From Kocuria sp. p3-SID1428 (GTDB lineage: Bacteria > Actinomycetota > Actinomycetes > Actinomycetales > Micrococcaceae): DNA of 14,066 bases. The translations under genes were made by a program, and so were the position numbers. The notes beneath the pieces are model-generated. The model did not search any database and was not told the DNA's origin. It saw only the letters and a program-made list of their open reading frames with translations. How positions within the stretch are numbered: position 1 is the stretch's first letter; each line of letters begins with the position of its first letter. The stretch lies in contig NZ_JALXVH010000062.1 in NCBI RefSeq assembly GCF_025149945.1, positions 1 to 14,066 of the forward strand, in the 5' to 3' direction. Positions 9,806 through 14,066 of the stretch are shown in pieces.

Positions 9806-11842
9806 TCAGGAGTCCTCTCGCTCCGTCTCACCCTCGCCGGCAGCCGCGCCCGATGACGGCGCCGGATCCTCATCGGCGTCGAAGCCGTCCGCGGAGACCG
9901 ACTCCCCTCCCATCGAGGCGAGGTCCTCGGCGTCCAGGCTCTTCTGGCGGCTGGGCGCCGAGTCATCGGAGGCGTCGTCGTCGGAGCCGTCGGCCTTGGC
10001 TGCCTCGGGGCTGTCGCCGGTCGCGCCGTCGCCGGTCACGTCGGAGACCCGGTCGATGTCCTGCTGGGCCTTTTCCGAGGAGTCCAGTTCCACGCCGATC
10101 TCGTCCTCGCCCAGGTCCACGATCTCCGGGTCCTCGAACGCCCCGGTGCCCAGAGCCGCCTCGGCCACGACCGCCTGACGGTCCCAGGCGGTGGCCTCCT
10201 TCTCGCGCCCGACGCCGCGCAGGGCCTCGCCGTAGGCGCGGAACAGGCGCGGGCTGTAGGAGAAGCCGCGATTGCGATCCAGCTGCGGGATCTCCAGGGC
10301 CTTCAGCGCGCCGTCGGCATCGCCCTCATCCCGGCGCATCCCCGCCACGATGATCGCCAGCTCCACGCGGGCCTCGGCCGGCAGCTCGGTCACGCTCTGC
10401 GAGCTCGCCAGCTCCAGGGCCTTCTCCGGGCGCCCCAGAGCACGCTCGCAGTCGATCATCAGGGGCAGGTGGATGTCGTCGCCGGTCATCCGTCGGTACG
10501 TGCGCAGCTCCTTGAGCGCTTCGTGGTATTCGCCGTTCTCGTAGGCGGCCACGCCTGCGGCCTCGCGCACCGCGGCCACACGACCTGCGCGGCTCACGGC
10601 GTAGCGGGCGTGCTCGAGCGCGAAGGCGGGATCATCCTCGATGTAGCGGGCGACCATCACGAGGTGCTGCGCGACGGCCTCGGCGTTGTCGGACTCGAGT
10701 CCGCGCACCTGGAACTGGGCATCGCGGTCCAGCTCCTGGCCGGTGATATCGGCATCGACCTCCGGACGCGGGGCGCGCACCGGGCGGCCGCGCTCCTCGA
10801 AGGAGCTCGACGTCCGCCGCTGGCCGCCGCGGTCATCGCGACGGCCGTCACGGCGTCCGTCGCGCCGGTCATCCCGACGCTCCCCGCGGAATCCGCCCTG
10901 CCGGTCATCCCGACGCCCGCCGCGCGAGTCGTCGCCGCGGAAGCCCCGACGCTGACCGTCACGGGACTCGCCGCCCCGGAAGCCGCCGCGAGATTCTGCG
11001 CCCCGGGAATCCGCACCGCGGGGACCGCCGCGGTAGCCTTCGGGGCTGCCTTCGGGGCGGCCGCCGGATGCCCGGCGATCGTCGCGCCGGTCGTCCCTGC
11101 GGGTCTCGCCGCCGCGCCGCGGCTCCTCGCGCCACGTCGAGCGGCTCTGTCCGCCGCGATGGTCATCGCCCCAGCGGCCGCGCCGCTCGCCGGAGCGCGC
11201 GCCGCGAGAATCATCTCGTCCGCCCGGGCGATCGCCGTCCCTGCGCGGGCCCCGATCATCCCGACGATCGTCACGGCGCTGCCCGCCGCGGTCCTCCCAG
11301 CGACGACCCGAGCCGCCGCCCTGCGAACCCCCGCGGAAGTCACGACGCGCGCCCCGGTCGTCCCCGCGATCGCGTCCCTGGGCGCCGCGGTCGTCCCGCC
11401 GAGGGCCGCGGTCCTCCTGAGCGCCCCGACGGTCATCGCGGAGGTCCCTGCGCGGAGCACCGGCACGGTCTGCCTGACCACCGCGCCGATCATCGCCGCG
11501 GAAGTCCCGGCGGGGCGCGCCCGAGCGATCGTTCTGACCGCCGCGGAAGCCTCCCCGGTCCTCGCGCGAGGCGCCCCCACGCTCACCACGGGAGCTTCGT
11601 CCGCCGCGGGAGTCCTCGCCGCGGAAGCCGCGACGCTCGCCGTCGCGAGATCCGCCGCGCGCATCATCCCGGAAGCCGCGGCCGGAGCCTCGGCGATCGT
11701 CGCGCGCAGCGCCGTCTCCCCCCTGGCTCGATGAGCGGGGACCGGAACCGCCGCGATCGTCGCGGCCCCGGCCGGGTGCGCGACGATCGCCGTCGCGGCT
11801 CCTGCCACGATCGTTGCTGTCCTGCGACCAGGCCTCGGCCAT
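9806..11842 (-). CDS. TPR-like protein with long Arg/Gly/Asp-rich disordered head
   Basis: This 678-residue protein has three parts. Residues about 10-345 are low complexity, made of endlessly varied RGG, RDDRRDD, GFRGDDSRGG and PRRD units. Residues about 385-565 are helical and TPR-like, with repeated A/G/Y packing positions (AAYENGEYHEALKELRTYRR, ALGRPEKALELA, AYGEALRGVGREKEATAW). Residues about 575-678 form an acidic Ser/Asp/Glu tail. The layout matches an uncharacterised actinobacterial TPR protein found next to this HAD gene. RGG-type heads often bind RNA, but no function is established. The start ATG has an ideal GGAGG 6 bases upstream. An in-frame ATG at 11956, 9 bases after a TAGACT box, would add 38 residues. 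The basic head and acidic tail could pair or drive condensation; this is inference. Confidence 0.82.
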   Translation of the reverse strand: MAEAWSQDSNDRGRSRDGDRRAPGRGRDDRGGSGPRSSSQGGDGAARDDRRGSGRGFRDDARGGSRDGERRGFRGEDSRGGRSSRGERGGASREDRGGFRGGQNDRSGAPRRDFRGDDRRGGQADRAGAPRRDLRDDRRGAQEDRGPRRDDRGAQGRDRGDDRGARRDFRGGSQGGGSGRRWEDRGGQRRDDRRDDRGPRRDGDRPGGRDDSRGARSGERRGRWGDDHRGGQSRSTWREEPRRGGETRRDDRRDDRRASGGRPEGSPEGYRGGPRGADSRGAESRGGFRGGESRDGQRRGFRGDDSRGGRRDDRQGGFRGERRDDRRDGRRDGRRDDRGGQRRTSSSFEERGRPVRAPRPEVDADITGQELDRDAQFQVRGLESDNAEAVAQHLVMVARYIEDDPAFALEHARYAVSRAGRVAAVREAAGVAAYENGEYHEALKELRTYRRMTGDDIHLPLMIDCERALGRPEKALELASSQSVTELPAEARVELAIIVAGMRRDEGDADGALKALEIPQLDRNRGFSYSPRLFRAYGEALRGVGREKEATAWDRQAVVAEAALGTGAFEDPEIVDLGEDEIGVELDSSEKAQQDIDRVSDVTGDGATGDSPEAAKADGSDDDASDDSAPSRQKSLDAEDLASMGGESVSADGFDADEDPAPSSGAAAGEGETEREDS
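10810..11815 (-). repeat. Degenerate low-complexity coding repeat
   Basis: About 1 kb of the TPR-like gene encodes imperfect repeats of Arg, Gly, Asp, Ser and Gln (RGG, RDDRR, GFRG and similar). The DNA is made of recurring CGCGG, GTCATCGCG and CCGCCGCG-like words, and this produces long spurious open frames on both strands. No exact unit length is kept. The region is expected to vary in length between strains and to be prone to slippage or assembly error. Confidence 0.75.
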
Positions 11843-12068
11843 CTCAGTCCTCCGGTGCGCGTCGCGCAGTAATCTGTTCAACAATTCTGTGATCTGCAGC
11901 TCATCTGAGCACAGCCGTGCCATAGTGTGGCCGCAGCGGATGCGACCTCTGGCCATGGACGGCACAGTCTACTCATCCGCAGGTCGCCCATGCGGTCACT
12001 CCTGCTGACGCCGCCGGCAGCACAGCAGCCTCGGCAGTCTTCTCATACACCCCACGAAGGACCCCTCC
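11843..12068. promoter_or_regulatory. Divergent intergenic region
   Basis: These 226 bp separate the divergent TPR-like and symporter genes and must hold both promoters. The minus strand has a TAGACT box at 11966-11971. It also carries in-frame start codons for the TPR gene (GTG 11965, ATG 11956, ATG 11923) ahead of the Shine-Dalgarno-preceded ATG at 11842. The plus strand has AAGGA 7 bases before the symporter ATG, but I see no convincing -10/-35 pair for it. No hairpin or riboswitch was recognised. Confidence 0.5.
11966..11971 (-). promoter_or_regulatory. Candidate -10 box for the TPR-led operon
   Basis: TAGACT on the minus strand matches TANNNT, with 9 bases before an in-frame ATG at 11956. 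A start there would be leaderless or nearly so. If translation instead begins at 11842, the same transcript has a 5' leader of about 115 bases. No clear -35 hexamer is visible. Confidence 0.4.
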
Positions 12069-13289
12069 ATGCTCAATCGAGTCCTCTCCTCGCTGCTGGC
12101 GAGGATCGTCGTCGCCATCGTGCTCGGCGCCCTGTGCGGACTGTTCTTCCCCGAGCCCATCGCTCGGATCTTCGTCACGTTCAACGGGCTGTTCAGCGCC
12201 TTCCTCGGCTTCCTGATCCCCGTGCTGATCCTGGCGCTCGTGGCCCCCGCGATCGCCGACCTGGGACGCGGTGCCGGCAAGTGGCTGGCCATCACCGCCG
12301 CTGTGGCCTACGGCTCCACTATCACCGCGGGACTCCTGGCCTTCGGCACGTCGCTGGCGCTGTTCCCGTCGCTGCTGGCTGACGAGACTCACGGCGGTGG
12401 CCTGAGCGATCCCTCGGAGGAGTCGCTGTCGTCGTTCTTCACCATCGAGATGCCCCCGCCCTTCGGCATCATGACCGCGCTGCTGCTGGCTTTCAGCATC
12501 GGCGTAGGCGTCACCCTGGTGCGCGGCACCACACTCAAGAACGGGCTCGAGGAGCTGCGCGACATCATCATGCTCGTGGTCACCCGCATCGTGATCCCGC
12601 TGCTGCCCGTCTACGTGTTCGGCTCGTTCATGTCACTGACCATGAACGGCCAGATCGGCACGGTCATCACCACCTTCTTCAAGGTCGTCATCACCGCGCT
12701 CGTGCTCACCGTCATCCTGCTGCTCCTGCAGTACGCGATCGCCGGAGCCATCGCCGGCAAGAACCCCTTCCGCCTGCTCAAGAACATGCTGCCGGCGTAC
12801 TTCACGGCCCTGGGCACGTCGTCCTCGGCCGCGACCATCCCGGTGACCCTGCAGGCCACGCGCAACAATGGCGTCGACGAGGACGTCGCAGGATTCGCCG
12901 TTCCCCTCTGCGCGACGATCCACCTGGCCGGCTCCACCGTGAAGATCGTGCTGTTCTCCACCGCCGTCATGATGCTCACCGGGATCGAGATCGACCCCGT
13001 GCAGTACATCGGATTCATCCTGATGCTCGGCATCACCATGGTCGCCGCACCGGGTGTCCCCGGCGGCGCCATCATGGCCGCAGTGGGCATCCTGCAGTCC
13101 ATGCTCGGATTCGACGAGGCCGCCGTCTCCATCATGATCGCCACCTACGTGGCCATCGACTCGCTCGGCACCGCCACCAACGTGACCGGCGACGGCGCGA
13201 TCGCCGTGGCGATCGACCGCTTCTACAAGAAGTCTGAGAACGTCCACGACAACGTCCCCGCCGAGGACCCGCAGCCCTCCGCCGTGTGA
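12069..13289 (+). CDS. Dicarboxylate/amino acid:cation symporter (DAACS family)
   Basis: This 406-residue membrane carrier has the GltPh/DctA/SstT fold: about eight membrane helices plus two re-entrant hairpins. HP1 is seen in TALGTSSSAATIPVTL (Ser 251-253) and HP2 in MVAAPGVPGGAIMAA (about 324-338). The TM7 segment reads CATIHLAGST (281-290), where archetypes have NMDGT. TM8 reads AIDSLGTATNVTGDG, keeping the Asp (364), Asn (371) and Asp (375) equivalents of GltPh D394, N401 and D405. The substrate-binding Arg of aspartate carriers is replaced by Gly. It is therefore unlikely to be a classical aspartate/glutamate carrier; substrate and coupling ion are unknown. The ATG has AAGGA 7 bases upstream. 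It is a single-gene unit ending in a strong terminator. Confidence 0.92.
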   Translation: MLNRVLSSLLARIVVAIVLGALCGLFFPEPIARIFVTFNGLFSAFLGFLIPVLILALVAPAIADLGRGAGKWLAITAAVAYGSTITAGLLAFGTSLALFPSLLADETHGGGLSDPSEESLSSFFTIEMPPPFGIMTALLLAFSIGVGVTLVRGTTLKNGLEELRDIIMLVVTRIVIPLLPVYVFGSFMSLTMNGQIGTVITTFFKVVITALVLTVILLLLQYAIAGAIAGKNPFRLLKNMLPAYFTALGTSSSAATIPVTLQATRNNGVDEDVAGFAVPLCATIHLAGSTVKIVLFSTAVMMLTGIEIDPVQYIGFILMLGITMVAAPGVPGGAIMAAVGILQSMLGFDEAAVSIMIATYVAIDSLGTATNVTGDGAIAVAIDRFYKKSENVHDNVPAEDPQPSAV

Positions 13290-13317
13290 TCCGCTCCGCG
13301 CGTTGATGGCGCGTACG

Positions 13318-13369
13318 AGACAGAAGAAGGCCCGAGCTCCTCTATGGGAGCTCGGGCCTTCTTCTGTCT
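13318..13369 (+). terminator. Strong intrinsic terminator of the symporter gene
   Basis: A perfect 23-bp stem (13318-13340 with 13347-13369) closes a 6-base loop, TCTATG. The stem core is GGCCCGAGCTCC-like, and the outer part is purine-rich on the left (AGAAGAAGG) and CTTCTTCT on the right. It lies 29 bases after the symporter stop. There is no long separate T-tract; the pyrimidine-rich arm plays that part. The symmetry means it could also stop transcription arriving on the minus strand. Confidence 0.9.
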
Positions 13370-13383
13370 GCCCTGCGGGCCAT

Positions 13384-13475
13384 CTGCGGTGCGGTGCGGG
13401 CCGCTGCGGTGCGGTGCGGGCCGCTGCGGTGCGGTGCGGGCCGCTGCGGTGCGGTGCGGGCCGCTGCGGTGCGGT
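13384..13475. repeat. 20-bp tandem repeat, 4.6 copies
   Basis: The unit CTGCGGTGCGGTGCGGGCCG occurs exactly at 13384-13403, 13404-13423, 13424-13443 and 13444-13463, followed by 12 bases of a fifth copy. Inside each unit GCGGT/GCGGG recurs at 5-bp steps. The copies are identical, suggesting recent expansion. Twenty is not a multiple of three, so each copy would shift the reading frame, which argues against coding. It starts 15 bp after the symporter terminator. Confidence 0.95.
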
Positions 13476-13541
13476 AGGCGTGCGCCGTCTTCGAAGCACC
13501 CCTGCCCGCATGAAGCCGCCTCAACCCCACCCCTCCCCCGT

Positions 13542-13597
13542 CGAGTGGATGCCTAGTTGCGCTATCGGGGGTCTCAGCGCAACTGGGGATCCACTCG
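13542..13597. repeat. Dispersed palindrome, copy A
   Basis: Arms 13542-13563 and 13576-13597 are 22 nt long and complementary except for one mismatch and one G-T pair, around a 12-base loop. The arm begins CGAGTGGAT and ends GTTGCGCT; the right arm begins AGCGCAACT and ends ATCCACTCG. It shares both arm sequences with copies B and C. Confidence 0.9.
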
Positions 13598-13732
13598 CCG
13601 CGGGTGCGGGCCGAGTGGGGAGGGCCCTGCCGCGTCCCCGGCTCGGGCCTCTCGCCAACCCCTGTCGCTGCTCACCAGTGGCGACGGACATCGATTCCGC
13701 ATCACCTGCGGCACCATCGTCTTCCCTCCAGC

Positions 13733-13794
13733 CGCCGAGTGGATACCCAGTTGCGCAGAAAGAGCTTTCAGCGCAACTACGTGTCCACTCGGCG
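13733..13794. repeat. Dispersed palindrome, copy B
   Basis: Arms 13733-13756 and 13771-13794 are 24 nt long and match at 21 positions. The outer ends (CGCCGAGTGGA / TCCACTCGGCG) and inner ends (AGTTGCGC / GCGCAACT) are perfect. The 14-base centre can extend the hairpin through GAAAG and CTTTC. It is the longest of the three copies. Confidence 0.9.
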
Positions 13795-13895
13795 TGAGCG
13801 GGCCCGAGCCCTGCTGCCTCAATGCACCAAGGTGCTACCGGCCGCTTCGCTGCCCACGTCCGCATCCTTCACCGAACCCGGCCCCTGACAGTGTT

Positions 13896-13951
13896 CGAGT
13901 GGATACCTGGTTGCGGTATCGCCTCCTATAGCGCAATCAGGTATCCACTCG
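13896..13951. repeat. Dispersed palindrome, copy C
   Basis: Arms 13896-13919 and 13928-13951 are 24 nt long and match at 22 positions around an 8-base centre. The left arm runs CGAGTGGATACCTGGTTGCG and on to GTAT; the right arm starts ATAGCGCAATC. The GGCG after the right arm is shared with copy B. Confidence 0.9.
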
Positions 13952-13986
13952 GCGATGGAGAAAAGGAACCTGGGTATGAGAAAAGA

Positions 13987-14038
13987 CTGATGGCCAGCTC
14001 AACCCGCAACCGAATGGTTGCGAGGAGCCGGCCATCAG
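13987..14038 (-). terminator. Compound hairpin, probable terminator of a gene entering from the right
   Basis: The outer stem pairs CTGATGGCC (13987-13995) with GGCCATCAG (14030-14038) and continues past one mismatch through GCTC / GAGC. The inner stem pairs CGCAACC (14005-14011) with GGTTGCG (14016-14022) around GAAT. On the minus strand the stem is followed by TCTTTTCTC, the expected T-rich tail. A possible minus-strand stop (TAG, 14047-14049) lies just upstream, as the end of a gene from outside the window (last codons R R N T P). On the plus strand AAGGAG at 14050-14054 could instead be a ribosome site for a gene starting beyond the edge, making this a 5' leader hairpin. Confidence 0.55.
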
Positions 14039-14066
14039 CCTTCCCTCTAAGGAGTATTGCGGCGGC

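Larger units (their letters stand above)
13370..14066. other. Repeat-rich intergenic region without convincing genes
   Basis: About 700 bp hold no frame with recognisable protein features or a good ribosome site; the open frames run through the repeats and their palindromic partners. In order, the region contains a 20-bp tandem repeat, three dispersed copies of one imperfect palindrome and a compound hairpin. Between these the DNA is ordinary GC-rich sequence in which I see nothing specific. A tiny SD-preceded ORF (AGGA before ATG 13974, MRKD) sits just before the last hairpin but is probably chance. Confidence 0.6.

Noticed and set aside
9805..9966. N-terminal extension of the HAD gene upstream of ATG 9804
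   Set aside because: It overlaps the acidic tail of the TPR gene; its Arg/Pro/Thr-rich translation is unlike HAD proteins, and GAGAGGA precedes ATG 9804.
6859..10353. Plus-strand open frame of more than 1100 codons opposite nadK to the TPR gene
   Set aside because: It crosses several well-supported minus-strand genes and their overlaps; its Arg/His/Gln/Gly-rich translation has no domain.
10469..11808. Long Ala-rich open frames on both strands inside the TPR gene
   Set aside because: They arise from the low-complexity CG-rich repeat DNA of the real coding frame, and lack ribosome sites and recognisable folds.
13303..13931. Several 60-160 codon frames in the right intergenic region
   Set aside because: They run through the terminator, the 20-bp repeat and the palindromes; the repeat length would shift frame, and no ribosome sites or domains are seen.
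13542..13951. CRISPR-like array
   Set aside because: There are only three copies, each a self-contained palindrome with a variable centre, separated by unequal distances of 98 to 136 bp or so, and no cas genes are present.
13896..14038. tRNA or structured regulatory RNA in the terminal hairpins
   Set aside because: No cloverleaf, T-loop (GTTCRA) or known riboswitch core was seen; simple stems explain the structure.

Overview
The window reads as chromosomal DNA of a high-GC actinobacterium, most likely of the order Micrococcales. The base composition is strongly G+C rich, GTG starts are common, and the minus strand carries the gene order TPR protein, HAD phosphatase, small protein, tlyA, nadK, recN, pyrG, NUDIX hydrolase, xerD. 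This is a known actinobacterial neighbourhood. The genus cannot be named from the sequence alone.

Layout. (1) 1-1324, plus strand: a putative 43-codon leader ORF and a FUSC-type membrane protein gene that overlap as ATGA. The FUSC gene runs tail-to-tail into xerD and overlaps its 3' end by 56 bp. (2) 1269-11842, minus strand: one nearly unbroken run of nine recognisable genes plus one possible 24-codon cistron. Several junctions are stop/start overlaps (ATGA, GTGA, TGATG), so much of the run is probably an operon with coupled translation. The recN-pyrG gap is the exception: it has a G9/C9 tract, a four-tract G-quadruplex motif and a -10-like box, so pyrG-NUDIX-xerD may also have its own promoter. 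(3) 11843-12068: a 226-bp divergent intergenic region. (4) 12069-13289, plus strand: a dicarboxylate/amino acid:cation symporter gene ending in a 23-bp perfect-stem terminator. (5) 13370-14066: about 700 bp without a convincing gene. It holds a 20-bp tandem repeat (4.6 copies), three dispersed copies of a palindrome of about 56-62 bp, and a compound hairpin near the right edge that looks like a terminator for a gene entering from the right.

Functions. The large cluster joins ribosome modification (TlyA), NADP supply (NadK), DNA repair (RecN), CTP synthesis (PyrG), nucleotide-sugar or ADP-ribose housecleaning (NUDIX) and chromosome dimer resolution (XerD). It also has a HAD phosphatase and two proteins of unknown function: a 60-residue acidic protein and a 678-residue TPR-like protein with a very long Arg/Gly/Asp-rich disordered head. 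The flanking plus-strand genes encode membrane proteins. No phage, insertion sequence, CRISPR array, rRNA or tRNA gene was seen.

The most unusual material is the palindrome family with the adjacent minisatellite in the right-hand intergenic region, the chained tiny cistron ahead of tlyA, and the disordered TPR protein. Nothing here amounts to a clear new defence or biosynthetic system; the core genes are ordinary housekeeping genes.
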